The position numbers and the translations under genes are program-made. From positions 1 to 52,634 of the forward strand of contig CAKSIP010000006.1 of the NCBI GenBank assembly GCA_934462825.1: 52,634 nucleotides of DNA. Reading direction: 5' to 3'. Below are positions 1 through 8,148 of the stretch, piece after piece. The stretch is from an uncultured Eubacteriales bacterium (GTDB lineage: Bacteria > Bacillota > Clostridia > Oscillospirales > CAG-272). Position 1 is the stretch's first letter; every line of letters begins with the position of its first letter. The notes under the pieces are model-generated. The model had not been told where the DNA came from, did no database searches, and worked only from the letters and a program-made list of their open reading frames with translations.

Positions 1-36
1 GGGGCTGTAAAAAACGTTACGTTTTTTACAGCCCCC
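1..36. terminator. Inverted repeat downstream of the BMP lipoprotein gene
   Basis: Bases 1-17 and 19-35 are perfect reverse complements (arm GGGGCTGTAAAAAACGT) and form a near-continuous palindrome. It lies 59 bases past the stop of the minus-strand lipoprotein gene, so it is probably its terminator, or a shared terminator for two convergent genes. The T-run that would prove direction lies outside the window on the minus side. Confidence 0.6.
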
Positions 37-94
37 TATTATCCTCTGTTTCTAAGGGCCTTCGAAAACGAACGAGTGCCCGAAAATCGCTGTT

Positions 95-1252
95 TTATTT
101 AATGACTTCGACAACCACTTTCTTAAGCGAAAGTGCACTGGTAAGCTCTGCTGCCGTTGCGATTCCGGTTGCATCAGCTACCGTGAAAGTGCGAATCGGC
201 TTTACAGTTCCATTCGCCAAAGTAGCGAATACCTGATCATAGGCAGCTTTATCAAATGTCTTGAAGCGGTCAAATGCGTTGCCTTCCGGCTGACCGATAA
301 CCGTCGTAGGAAGTCCGACACCGTTGTTAGCCGCTTTGAAGGTCGTGGTCTTGCCACCATACTTGGTTTCAAAATCCTTACTTTCATAAATGGAAGCAAG
401 TACAGCCTGCACGGAAGCAGCCAAGCCCTTAGTAGCCGACGTTACCACTGTTTCGTCATCATATCTCTGGTCAACGTCAACGCCGATTACTTTCTTATTT
501 GCTTCACGAGCTGCTGCCATAACGCTCTTACCAACGGAACCGCCGCAACCAAAGATGATTTCTGTACCATTCTGATACATTGCCTTTGCGGTTGCTTTGT
601 TCGTGTCGTTTTCAGCAAAGTCACCGGTGTAGTGATATTTAACATCAATTGCACCGTCTTCCAGGTTCAAATCTTTGGCAGCCGCTTCGATTCCCTGAAG
701 ATAACCGTAACCGAAGGCCTGAACGGCAGGCACTGCCATACCACCCATAAAGCCGAGTTTTCTGTAACCGTCTTTTACAGCGGCATAACCGGCCAAAAAT
801 CCGGATTCTTCTTCTGCATACATGATGGAAGCGGTATTCTTCTCCGTCTTATATACAGGATCTTTACCGGCAGAGTGAGGCGAACCATCCAAAAGGACAA
901 ATCTTACATCAGGGTATTTGGTCTGTGCGTTGTACACGGCCACTTCAAAAAGGTATCCGGGGGTAACAACGACCTTGGCTCCACCTTTGATAGCCAACTC
1001 AATGGAGTTGAAGTATGCGTCATCATTTGCATCTTCCGGTTTGTAGTACTGATGGGAGATCTTGTGCGCATCGGCATAGGCTACAACGCCTTCCCAAGCG
1101 CCTTGGTTAAAGGATTTGTCATCAATGTTTCCCTTGTCCGTGATAAGAGCGATTTCTGCTCCCTTATCCGTTTTACAAGAAGCCAACAGAGAGACGCACG
1201 AAAGAACCATGATCAATGCCAGAAAACATGCCAAAAATTTTTTCATTTTCAC
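95..1252 (-). CDS. BMP-family nucleoside-binding lipoprotein (PnrA/TmpC-like)
   Basis: This is a 385-residue substrate-binding lipoprotein of the basic membrane protein (BMP) family. Known members bind purine nucleosides for an ABC importer. A lipoprotein signal is clear: basic start MKMKK, hydrophobic segment, and lipobox LLASC with the lipidated Cys at residue 26. The mature part shows the family's periplasmic-binding fold signatures, such as TDKGNIDDKSFNQG near the start, GFMGG mid-protein and GCGGSVGK later. The start has a GGAGG ribosome site. Its own consensus promoter lies at 1306-1334. No ABC ATPase or permease is in the window, so the transporter partners must lie elsewhere. The neighbours (cdd, deoB, deoD, tdk) support nucleoside uptake as the role; the exact ligand is inferred. 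Confidence 0.92.
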   Translation of the reverse strand: MKMKKFLACFLALIMVLSCVSLLASCKTDKGAEIALITDKGNIDDKSFNQGAWEGVVAYADAHKISHQYYKPEDANDDAYFNSIELAIKGGAKVVVTPGYLFEVAVYNAQTKYPDVRFVLLDGSPHSAGKDPVYKTEKNTASIMYAEEESGFLAGYAAVKDGYRKLGFMGGMAVPAVQAFGYGYLQGIEAAAKDLNLEDGAIDVKYHYTGDFAENDTNKATAKAMYQNGTEIIFGCGGSVGKSVMAAAREANKKVIGVDVDQRYDDETVVTSATKGLAASVQAVLASIYESKDFETKYGGKTTTFKAANNGVGLPTTVIGQPEGNAFDRFKTFDKAAYDQVFATLANGTVKPIRTFTVADATGIATAAELTSALSLKKVVVEVIK

Positions 1253-1305
1253 ATTCCTCCAAATGATTCAGCTCACGCAGATAGATTTCGCAAGCCTTTG
1301 CTAAT

Positions 1306-1334
1306 ATTATATAGGCATTTGTGAGATTTGTCAA
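1306..1334 (-). promoter_or_regulatory. Consensus sigma-A promoter of the BMP lipoprotein gene
   Basis: Read on the minus strand, TTGACA (1334-1329), a 17-base spacer and TATAAT (1311-1306) match the vegetative promoter consensus at all 12 positions. The start codon is at 1252, giving a leader of about 45 bases. Confidence 0.9.
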
Positions 1335-1362
1335 TATTATCAGGCATAATTTAAAAAACATT

Positions 1363-1408
1363 GTGCATATTTTGCAAACCGATTGTTCACAATTCGTGCA
1401 TATTGCAC
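1363..1408. repeat. Pair of similar short dyads upstream of the BMP promoter
   Basis: GTGCATATTTTGCA (1363-1376) and GTGCATATTGCAC (1396-1408) are near copies. The second is a perfect GTGCA-3-TGCAC dyad. Their centres are about 33 bases apart, roughly three helical turns, and lie 30-80 bases upstream of the -35 box. This fits binding sites for an activator or repressor. They also follow the stop of cdd, so they could have a role at that gene's 3' end. Confidence 0.4.
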
Positions 1409-1424
1409 TTCTTGCTTTGTCGCG

Positions 1425-1862
1425 TTAAAGCGAACGAAGCTTTTCTTTACTAAAGCCAAAGGGCAACAGCTCCTTCAAAAGAAGGGACTCCCCTTCCTTT
1501 TCATTTTTTACAAGGTAAACCCGAAAGGCTTCCGGATCGCAAAATTCGACCATCACCTGACGGCATACTCCGCAAGGCGGAAAAATATCACTCACCGTTT
1601 CTTCTGCGCCGCCTGCTATCGCAATGGCATCAAATACGCGTTCGCCCTCGCTGATAGCCTTGAAAAAGGCGGTTCTTTCGGCGCAGTTTGTCGGAGAGTA
1701 AGCGGCGTTTTCAATGTTACAGCCGAGATAAACCTTCCCGGAGCGCGCCAAAAGCGCGGCTCCCACCCGAAATCCGGAATAGGGCGCGTATGCGTTTTTT
1801 CTCGCCTCCAGCGCCAAATCGGCAAGCTCTCTTTTTCGCAACTCATACAATGAATCTGTCAT
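1425..1862 (-). CDS. cdd: Cytidine deaminase
   Basis: A 145-residue zinc enzyme that converts cytidine and deoxycytidine to (deoxy)uridine in pyrimidine salvage. The zinc and catalytic motifs are intact: NCAERTA with Cys60 and Glu62, and PCGVCRQ with Cys97 and Cys100. The length is normal for the small tetrameric bacterial class. The reading frame stays open 30 codons further upstream, but that part is unlike the family, and ATG 1862 has a GGGGG-type ribosome site, so I start there. It lies 22 bases after the membrane-protein gene and is probably in one transcript with it, deoB and deoD. Confidence 0.95.
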   Translation of the reverse strand: MTDSLYELRKRELADLALEARKNAYAPYSGFRVGAALLARSGKVYLGCNIENAAYSPTNCAERTAFFKAISEGERVFDAIAIAGGAEETVSDIFPPCGVCRQVMVEFCDPEAFRVYLVKNEKEGESLLLKELLPFGFSKEKLRSL

Positions 1863-1884
1863 TGATTTACCCCCATTTTCAAAT

Positions 1885-2625
1885 TTACACGGATAAAAAC
1901 ATGAGTAAAAGCAAAGGAAATGCCAGCGTTGTCTTTTTACCGGCCGCCACATAGACGACGCCGAAGATCAAGTCCATACAAAGCAACACGAGCACACTCA
2001 ACCATCCACCGCCCGTCATCAGGTTGACGGCGCTCTGCAACAAACCGAGCACCACCCCTCCAAAGGGGATATACAGCAAAAGCTTGCTCCCTGCTTCATT
2101 TTTCTTCATCCAAAGGTCAAAGGCGTTTTGAGCCAAAGCAATCACGAGAAACACAATCGCCGCGTCAAAGGCATAAAACAAGTAAGCCGATACATTGCCG
2201 ACTATATTAGACCAAACATCACCGTAACGGGAAAAATTATAGGATTTTTGCACGATGTTATCTATTATATTGTAGGCAACAAACGCAACGGCAAGCAACA
2301 CAGACAAAAAGTAATGCCATTTTGTTAACGGTTCTCCGCTTTTCAGAAGATCGAATTGGCAATTCTTTCGTGCACAGCGCAGGAAAAACACAACAAAGAA
2401 GCCCCAAGCAAGGCAGCAGAGTCCACGCAAAACCAACGTCCAACCTAAATTTCCCAAAGGGATTCGATCATAAAAGAATCCGCGGATCAGCCTATTCAAT
2501 ATCCGTTCCACAAACAGGGTAAAAAAGATCAAAACCGAGAGAAACAGAAGATCCGACGGCTTGGTTTTCGTGTTCACGGGCGCGTTGCGGTAGGTTTTTT
2601 CATTTTTGGGAGCCATTTTTATCAT
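1885..2625 (-). CDS. Polytopic membrane protein of unknown function
   Basis: A 246-residue protein that I do not recognise. After a polar N-terminus (MIKMAPKNEK) there are about six hydrophobic segments, beginning with LLFLSVLIFFTLFV and ending LLLLMFLSV. The start overlaps the deoB stop by four bases (ATGA arrangement) and uses the GGAGGA at the very end of deoB, so translation is probably coupled. Sitting between deoB and cdd, it may be a membrane partner of nucleoside metabolism, but no motif shows that. A frame open further upstream lies within deoB and is not real coding. Confidence 0.75.
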   Translation of the reverse strand: MIKMAPKNEKTYRNAPVNTKTKPSDLLFLSVLIFFTLFVERILNRLIRGFFYDRIPLGNLGWTLVLRGLCCLAWGFFVVFFLRCARKNCQFDLLKSGEPLTKWHYFLSVLLAVAFVAYNIIDNIVQKSYNFSRYGDVWSNIVGNVSAYLFYAFDAAIVFLVIALAQNAFDLWMKKNEAGSKLLLYIPFGGVVLGLLQSAVNLMTGGGWLSVLVLLCMDLIFGVVYVAAGKKTTLAFPLLLLMFLSV

Positions 2626-3827
2626 TTGTCCTCCACGGGAAAAATTTGAGAAGCATAGTTGATCCCCGCGCCGCCGTAAGCAACGCCCAACAGGCCGCAA
2701 ACGGTTGCGGCAATGTGGGAGAAGCCCTGCAATGTGCCGAGATTGACGGGGCGAATTTTCCGACCGGCTATAACCAGCGGGATATATTCGCGCGAATGGT
2801 CGGTGCTGGGCGTGGCCGGATCGCAACCGTGGTCGGCGGTGATCATCAGCACATCATTTTCCCGCATCCCGGAAAGAAATTCGGGAAGCCATGCGTCAAA
2901 TTCCGCATAGGCACGCGCATATCCATCCACATCATTTCGATGGCCGTACAGCATATCAAAATCCACCAGATTCACAAAGCAAAGGCCGTGAAAATCTTCT
3001 TTTTCCAAAGCCAGCGTTGCTTCCATTCCCTCTCGGTTGCTATGCGTAAGAACCGCGCGTGTGACTCCCTTACCCGCAAAAATGTCCCGTATTTTCCCAA
3101 CGGCAATCGTATCAAGGCCGGCTTTTTTTACATAATCCAGCATCGTGTCCGTTGGCGGCTCCAGGGAAAAATCCCGACGATTCGCCGTGCGAGTAAAATG
3201 GCCGGGCGTACCGACAAAAGGACGGGCTATCACACGTCCGACGCTATTTTCGCCGGTCAGAATTTTCCGCGCTGTGCGGCAAGCTTCATACAATTCTTCA
3301 AGCGGGACAACCTCTTCGTGCGCAGCAATTTGAAACACACTGTCCGCCGAGGTATAAACAATCCACTTGCCCGTTTTCAAATGTTCTTCTCCGAAGTCGC
3401 GGATTACATCCGTTCCCGAATACGGGCGATTGCATAGCACACCACGCCCTGTCGCGTTTTCAAAGGCCGTCAGCACCGATTCGGGAAATCCGTTTGGATA
3501 CGTCGGCATGGGCGATTGCGATACAATCCCGGCAATTTCCCAGTGGCCGGTAGTTGTGTCCTTCCCTTTTGACAACTCCGACAGTCTTGCAACTGCTCCC
3601 ACCGCATCGGGCTTCTCACCCAAATATGCCATCCCCTCGATACGGGAAAGCCCCAGCTTTTTCATATTTTCCGCGGAAAAGAACGGAGATTGCGCGATAC
3701 TGCGCAAGGTATTACTCCCCGCGTCTCCAAAATCGGCAGCGTCCGGGGCTTCTCCGCATCCGACGCTATCCAAAACGATCAAAAAAACTCTTTCTGCAAA
3801 GCTTGGCTCGCATTGATGCTTTTCCAT
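2622..3827 (-). CDS. deoB: Phosphopentomutase
   Basis: A 401-residue manganese-dependent mutase of the alkaline-phosphatase superfamily. It interconverts (deoxy)ribose-1-phosphate and -5-phosphate, linking nucleoside breakdown to the pentose phosphate pathway. Visible features are the metal-binding LIVLDSVGCGEAPDA (Asp20), the KGKDTTTGHWEIAG loop that carries the phosphorylated Thr (residues 91-93), and the C-terminal TADHGCDP metal site. Length is typical. The start has an AAGGAGA ribosome site. It follows deoD by 102 bases, as expected for a purine nucleoside catabolic pair. Confidence 0.97.
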   Translation of the reverse strand: MEKHQCEPSFAERVFLIVLDSVGCGEAPDAADFGDAGSNTLRSIAQSPFFSAENMKKLGLSRIEGMAYLGEKPDAVGAVARLSELSKGKDTTTGHWEIAGIVSQSPMPTYPNGFPESVLTAFENATGRGVLCNRPYSGTDVIRDFGEEHLKTGKWIVYTSADSVFQIAAHEEVVPLEELYEACRTARKILTGENSVGRVIARPFVGTPGHFTRTANRRDFSLEPPTDTMLDYVKKAGLDTIAVGKIRDIFAGKGVTRAVLTHSNREGMEATLALEKEDFHGLCFVNLVDFDMLYGHRNDVDGYARAYAEFDAWLPEFLSGMRENDVLMITADHGCDPATPSTDHSREYIPLVIAGRKIRPVNLGTLQGFSHIAATVCGLLGVAYGGAGINYASQIFPVEDK

Positions 3828-3929
3828 GCTTTTTTCTCCTTCATTTCACACAAGTACGTGCTTGAATTTTGAATATAGCTCTGATCTCAAAGGCAAAAAT
3901 TGCGCAAAGTCGCATCATATGAGACGTTT

Positions 3930-4658
3930 TTAGTCGTCAAGCTGTGCGGCCGTTTCGAGTGCGATCTCCATCATCTGCGTAAACGAAGTCTGCCGCTCCT
4001 GGGCGCTGGTCGCTTCTCCGGTAAGCAAATGATCCGACACTGTGCAGATAGCCAATGCGCGCTTGCCGGCTCTCGCCGCATTCATATACAACGCGGCCGC
4101 TTCCATTTCCACGGCTAACACGCCCATTTTTTGCCAGCGCGCAGAAGCTTCGGTGTCGTCGCTGTAGAAGGTATCTGAGGACAACAGGTTTCCGACATGC
4201 CAAACGGCTCCGGCTTTTTCGGCGCAAGCGACTGTGGTTTGCAGCATACGATAGTCGGCAATCGGGGCAAAAGAACCGGGAAGACGATATTGCGAAGCAA
4301 AAGCCGAGTTGGTGCAGGCGCCCATTCCAATCACAATATCCCGCACATGAACATGCTCCTGCATGGCGCCGGCCGAGCCGATCCGCATGATGTTTTGCAC
4401 GCCGAAGAAATGATACAATTCGTAGCTGTAAATACCGATGGATGGCATTCCCATACCGCTGGCCATAACCGACACACGATGCCCCTTATAGGTTCCGGTA
4501 TAGCCCTGCACGCCACGAACATTATTGAACAGCACCGGATTTTCCAGAAAATTTTTGGCGATAAATTCCGAACGAAGCGGATCACCGGGCATCAGCACGG
4601 TAGGAGCAATCTCATTCGGCTCCGCGGCAATGTGGGGGGTAGGATAAAGAGCTGACAT
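3930..4658 (-). CDS. deoD: Purine nucleoside phosphorylase, DeoD type
   Basis: A 242-residue phosphorylase of the hexameric PNP family, which cleaves purine (deoxy)nucleosides to base and (deoxy)ribose-1-phosphate, the substrate of the DeoB encoded just downstream. The phosphate-binding GDPLRSEFIA, the RIGSAGAM segment, the substrate-binding AVEMEAAALY and the catalytic SDH are present. ATG 4658 is preceded by a textbook AAGGAGG and is chosen over an open frame extending upstream into tdk. The gap to tdk carries a promoter-like sequence and a dyad, so deoD may start its own transcript. Confidence 0.96.
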   Translation of the reverse strand: MSALYPTPHIAAEPNEIAPTVLMPGDPLRSEFIAKNFLENPVLFNNVRGVQGYTGTYKGHRVSVMASGMGMPSIGIYSYELYHFFGVQNIMRIGSAGAMQEHVHVRDIVIGMGACTNSAFASQYRLPGSFAPIADYRMLQTTVACAEKAGAVWHVGNLLSSDTFYSDDTEASARWQKMGVLAVEMEAAALYMNAARAGKRALAICTVSDHLLTGEATSAQERQTSFTQMMEIALETAAQLDD

Positions 4659-4679
4659 AAAAACCTCCTTGAATTTTGA

Positions 4680-4719
4680 ATTATAATGTATAATTATTGG
4701 ACTTATAAATGTTGTCCAA
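4680..4719 (-). promoter_or_regulatory. Putative deoD promoter overlapped by a dyad
   Basis: On the minus strand TTGGAC (4719-4714), 17 bases, TAATTA (4696-4691) gives one weak promoter. TTATAA (4708-4703), 17 bases, TATAAT (4685-4680) gives another with a perfect -10 box. A TTGGAC-11-GTCCAA dyad (4697-4719) covers the -35 region of both and could be a repressor site for the deoD-deoB genes. Confidence 0.5.
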
Positions 4720-4731
4720 GCTTTTCGGATT

Positions 4732-5325
4732 TTAAAATTCGTTTTTCCTAACGGCCTGTTCAATAATTTTCTTTTTCCAGCAACGGTGGCACATGGCAAC
4801 ATAAGAATCGTTGCCGCCGAGAAACACCTGAGCGCCCTCCGTAATAATATGCCCATTGGCATCCATACGGGCGTTGACCGTTGCCTTGGAACCGCAGGAG
4901 CAGATTGTTTTAATCTCCGTAATGGAATCGGCTAATTCAAACAATCGGCGGCTACCCGGAAAAAGCTGTGTGCGAAAATCGGTACGAAGACCGAAGCAAA
5001 GAACCGGAAGCTCCTTTTCGTCAACAATTCGGCGCATTTCATCAATTTGCATCGGAGTGAAAAACTGACATTCATCCGCAAGAATCACGTCCACATGTCC
5101 CTGCTCTGCCAAAGCGGCCAGAATGCTTTGATCTTCCGAAAACGACTGCGCTTCGGCCGAAAGGCCGATGCGAGATTTTACAATGCCCCTACCGTCTCGA
5201 TCATCCAACGCCGGCTTGATCAGCCAAACTCGCATGCCGCGTTCTTCATAATTGAATTTTGTAATCAACACCTGCGCGGATTTGGAGGATCCCATGGCGC
5301 CATACTTAAAATACAACTTTGCCAT
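4732..5325 (-). CDS. tdk: Thymidine kinase
   Basis: A 197-residue type-II thymidine kinase that phosphorylates thymidine for dTTP salvage. The P-loop is GAMGSSKSA (residues 9-17), the Mg-binding/catalytic segment is LADECQFF, and two zinc pairs form the C-terminal ribbon (TICSCGSKA and CHRCWKKK). Starting at ATG 5325 gives the usual family N-terminus MAKLYFKYGAMGSSKS. A GTG five codons upstream (5340) is possible but less likely. It begins right after the HD protein stop, so the two genes are co-transcribed. Confidence 0.95.
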   Translation of the reverse strand: MAKLYFKYGAMGSSKSAQVLITKFNYEERGMRVWLIKPALDDRDGRGIVKSRIGLSAEAQSFSEDQSILAALAEQGHVDVILADECQFFTPMQIDEMRRIVDEKELPVLCFGLRTDFRTQLFPGSRRLFELADSITEIKTICSCGSKATVNARMDANGHIITEGAQVFLGGNDSYVAMCHRCWKKKIIEQAVRKNEF

Positions 5326-5336
5326 TTTGATGCATC

Positions 5337-5948
5337 TCACCCATTGGCTTTTCCTTCCAAGAAATAGGCCGCTTCCATATCCGCCACATAGAGTGCAAAG
5401 GCCAACGGAAACATTTCCAAAGCCGAACCGATAGAATTTACGTCCTCCGGGCCGGAAAAGCCCATGTGGTAACGAATGGCAAAGGCCTCATCCCGCGTTA
5501 ATTTCATATAGCCGGATGCTATATAAACCGATTTTTCACCATGACCGTAAGGCAATTTGTCATCGATCGAGTAATAAGGAACCGCTTTCCAAACGCCGTT
5601 TTCCTTGACATTGCGCGTGCTTTCCACATAAAAATTCACCTTGCACAGGTCATGCAGAAGTGCCGCAATAGCAATGCTTTCGGCCGGATACGAGAATCCG
5701 AACACATCCTTAACGCGATTGCGCGCCAAATAATCGCACAGATTATCGTAAACATTAAGGCTATGAGCCAAGAGGCCGCCTTCATAAGAGCCGTGATACC
5801 GCGTACTAGCCGGTGCTCGGAAAAAGTCGCAGCCGTCCGATGTAAGAAAGGCAAGCAATCTATCGGCGCCTTCTCTTTTTATATCGCGGCAATAAATTTC
5901 AAGAAAGCGCTCTTTATTGGCCCGATTCTGATCGATCAAATTTTCCAT
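5337..5948 (-). CDS. HD-domain phosphohydrolase of unknown substrate
   Basis: A 203-residue HD-superfamily protein. The metal ligands of the H...HD...D pattern are visible: His62 (LLAHSLN), His99-Asp100 (ALLHDLCK) and a late Asp (YVADMEAA). It also has a conserved-looking KLPYGHGEKS segment that may contact phosphate. HD proteins of this size hydrolyse nucleotides, and co-transcription with tdk (12 bases apart) suggests a nucleotide or nucleoside-monophosphate substrate, but that is an inference. The start has a GGGGAG site and a good promoter lies at 6038-6066. Confidence 0.85.
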   Translation of the reverse strand: MENLIDQNRANKERFLEIYCRDIKREGADRLLAFLTSDGCDFFRAPASTRYHGSYEGGLLAHSLNVYDNLCDYLARNRVKDVFGFSYPAESIAIAALLHDLCKVNFYVESTRNVKENGVWKAVPYYSIDDKLPYGHGEKSVYIASGYMKLTRDEAFAIRYHMGFSGPEDVNSIGSALEMFPLAFALYVADMEAAYFLEGKANG

Positions 5949-6037
5949 AATTTCTCCCCTATACTGTCATGGATTCGTTTATATCTTGATTTTAGATTTT
6001 TCAATTTTTTATTTTCTGCTTTTTTCTTTACTCATTT

Positions 6038-6066
6038 ATTGTAACATGCTTCCGCCCAATTGTAAA
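6038..6066 (-). promoter_or_regulatory. Promoter of the HD hydrolase-tdk genes
   Basis: Minus strand: TTTACA (6066-6061), 17 bases, TACAAT (6043-6038), each box 5/6, with an extended TGT just before the -10 box. The leader to the start at 5948 is about 80 bases. Confidence 0.75.
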
Positions 6067-6107
6067 GAGCTTAAACAATTTTTCATAGGTTTGTTCTTTT
6101 CTTCGCC

Positions 6108-6139
6108 GAAAAAAGCAAAATACGTCATTTGCTTTTTTC
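6108..6139. repeat. A/T-rich hairpin between divergent promoters
   Basis: GAAAAAAGCAAA (6108-6119) and TTTGCTTTTTTC (6128-6139) form a 12-bp stem with an 8-base loop. It lies in the 297-base gap between the divergent HD-hydrolase and hisS genes, upstream of both promoters. It could insulate the two units or bind a regulator; no function is shown. Confidence 0.4.
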
Positions 6140-6176
6140 TTTTCGCTTTTCTCAGGGTGGAATCGGCAAAAAAATA

Positions 6177-6205
6177 TAGACAAACGGCATGCTGTGTGAT
6201 ATAAT
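6177..6205 (+). promoter_or_regulatory. Promoter of the hisS operon
   Basis: TAGACA (6177-6182), 17 bases, TATAAT (6200-6205), with TGA giving an extended -10. The leader to the TTG start at 6246 is about 33 bases. There is no T-box, so hisS is not controlled by tRNA-responsive attenuation here. Confidence 0.85.
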
Positions 6206-6245
6206 GTTCTTATATTGATTTATACCGACAAAGGAGAGAAATACA

Positions 6246-7553
6246 TTGGCTAACCCGATTCTTACTGTTCAGCCCTACAAAGGCACACGCGATTTCTATC
6301 CGGAAGATATGAAACTGCGCAATTGGTTTTTCGGCAAGATCCGTCGCACGCTGGAGCTTGCCGCTTTTGACGAATATAACGGCCCTATGCTGGAGTCTTT
6401 TGATCTCTATGCGGCGAAAAGCGGTGCGGAAATCGTGAATGAACAAACCTACAACTTCACCGACCGCGGGGGACGCAGACTTGCGATTCGCCCCGAAATG
6501 ACGCCCACGGTCGCCCGTTTGGTTGCCGCCAGAATCAATGATTTGAACATGCCGTTGAAGTGGTTTTCCATCCCCAACCTCTATCGCTATGAACGGCCGC
6601 AAAGAGGCCGTCTGCGTGAGCACTGGCAGGTCAATGTAGACATTTTCGGATGTGAAACGATGGAAGCCGATGTGGATGTCATTGCCACCGCCGTTTCCCT
6701 GTTAAAAGCGTTCGGCGCCGATAGCTCCATGTTCCGCGTTCATATCAACAACCGGCGCTTTTTCAATGATGTATTGGTGGCTATCTGCGGCAGTGACGCC
6801 GACACCAAGAGCATTTCTAAAGTAGTGGATCGCAAGAACAAGGTCACACGCGAAGCGTATGAGAAAGATTTGGAAGCGCTTGGCTTGGATGCGGATAAAA
6901 TCGCGCGCATCGACGCACTCTATACTATGGATGTCACCGAAGCTGCCGCGCTCTGCCCCGAGTCGGTCGGATCCTCCGAGTTGCTTTCCCTGTTTGATTC
7001 TTTGAACCGCATGGGACTTGGCCCATTCTGCGTCTTTGACTTCGGTATCATACGCGGATTGGATTATTATACCGGCACGGTGTTTGAGGTGTTTGACGAG
7101 GCGCCTGAAAACAATCGCGCCATGTTTGGCGGCGGTCGATATGACAACCTGGTTGGCTTGTTCGTCAAGAACGCCAAGGTCAGCGGTGTGGGCTTCGGCT
7201 TCGGAGATGTCACTTTGGAAAACTTCCTTGTCACGCACAAGCTGATTCCCGAAAAACTAAGCGAAGAAAAGAAGGTGCTGGTAACTCGCTTTGATGATGT
7301 TCCCGCTGAAAACTATGCCGCTATCGCAGAAAAAATCCGCAACGGCGGTCAAATCTGCTCGGTTTACCTTGGTTCTCGCAAATTCGGCAAGCAATTGGAC
7401 TACGCCCTCAAGGGGGGCTACACCCATGTGGTCATTATGGGGAAAAACGAGCTTGATGCCGGAGAATTTAAAATTAAAAATCTCGGAACGCACGAAGAAA
7501 CCACACATCCTTTGTCCTCTCTAAACACCGATGTGTCCGGGTTGTTCCGTTAA
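6246..7553 (+). CDS. hisS: Histidyl-tRNA synthetase
   Basis: A 435-residue class II synthetase that charges tRNA-His (a tRNA-His gene is at 12263). Motif 2 appears as RPEMTPTVAR followed by YRYERPQRGRLREHWQ, the His-specific loop as GLDYYTGTVFEV, and motif 3 as GGGRYDNL. A C-terminal anticodon-binding domain (about residues 338-420) separates it from the HisZ regulatory paralogue. The start is TTG with GGAGA eight to nine bases upstream. The motif wording (RDFYPEDM, REHWQVNVDIFG) differs from the usual bacterial enzyme and resembles a divergent, archaeal-like group, from memory only. It heads a five-gene plus-strand unit. Confidence 0.95.
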   Translation: MANPILTVQPYKGTRDFYPEDMKLRNWFFGKIRRTLELAAFDEYNGPMLESFDLYAAKSGAEIVNEQTYNFTDRGGRRLAIRPEMTPTVARLVAARINDLNMPLKWFSIPNLYRYERPQRGRLREHWQVNVDIFGCETMEADVDVIATAVSLLKAFGADSSMFRVHINNRRFFNDVLVAICGSDADTKSISKVVDRKNKVTREAYEKDLEALGLDADKIARIDALYTMDVTEAAALCPESVGSSELLSLFDSLNRMGLGPFCVFDFGIIRGLDYYTGTVFEVFDEAPENNRAMFGGGRYDNLVGLFVKNAKVSGVGFGFGDVTLENFLVTHKLIPEKLSEEKKVLVTRFDDVPAENYAAIAEKIRNGGQICSVYLGSRKFGKQLDYALKGGYTHVVIMGKNELDAGEFKIKNLGTHEETTHPLSSLNTDVSGLFR

Positions 7554-7566
7554 GCGAGGGATTGTT

Positions 7567-8127
7567 ATGATTTACATTTTTTTAGCAGAGGGTTTTGAGG
7601 AAATAGAAGCTCTTGCCCCTTTAGATCTTTTGCGCCGTGCCGGGCTGTCCGTTACAACGGTCGGTATCGGGGGCGAAAAAATCCGCGGCGCGCACGGGAT
7701 TGAAGTCCGTGCCGATTGGACGGATCAGGATTTCATGGCTTTCACCGCTTCATCGGGTTCCGCTCCTTTTGAAATGCTGGTTCTTCCGGGCGGTATGCCG
7801 GGCACGAAGCATTTAGATGCGTCCGTTGCCGTAGAAAAAGCGCTCCGTGACGCGCAAAAGGCGGATGCTTTTATTGCCGCCATTTGTGCCGCTCCCATGA
7901 TCCTCGGCAAACGGGGATTGTTGCGCGAAAAAACGGCTGTATGCTACCCCGGTTTTGAAGAATATCTGACCGGCGCCACCATTGGGAAAGCCAAGGTTGT
8001 ACGCGACGGAAAAATCATTACCGCCATGGGTATGGGGGTGGCTGTCGATTTCGGGCTGGCATTGGTTGAAGCGCTGTGCGGCAAGGATACGGCAGAAAAA
8101 CTACGCAGCAGTGTTATAGCCGGTTGA
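7567..8127 (+). CDS. DJ-1/PfpI-family protein
   Basis: A 186-residue protein of the DJ-1/YajL branch. The start IYIFLAEGFEEIEA carries the conserved Glu, GGMPGTKHL the loop, and AAICAAPMIL the nucleophile elbow Cys. Family members are reported as deglycases, chaperones or redox sensors; the exact role cannot be read from sequence. I start at ATG 7567 (GAGGG upstream), 13 bases after hisS; the longer frame begins inside hisS. It is part of the hisS unit. Confidence 0.9.
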   Translation: MIYIFLAEGFEEIEALAPLDLLRRAGLSVTTVGIGGEKIRGAHGIEVRADWTDQDFMAFTASSGSAPFEMLVLPGGMPGTKHLDASVAVEKALRDAQKADAFIAAICAAPMILGKRGLLREKTAVCYPGFEEYLTGATIGKAKVVRDGKIITAMGMGVAVDFGLALVEALCGKDTAEKLRSSVIAG

Positions 8128-8148
8128 CCGGAGAAATTTGAGGAAAAC

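Noticed and set aside
6060..6245. T-box leader for hisS
   Set aside because: There is no TGGNACC-type antiterminator or specifier loop, and the leader is only about 33 bases.
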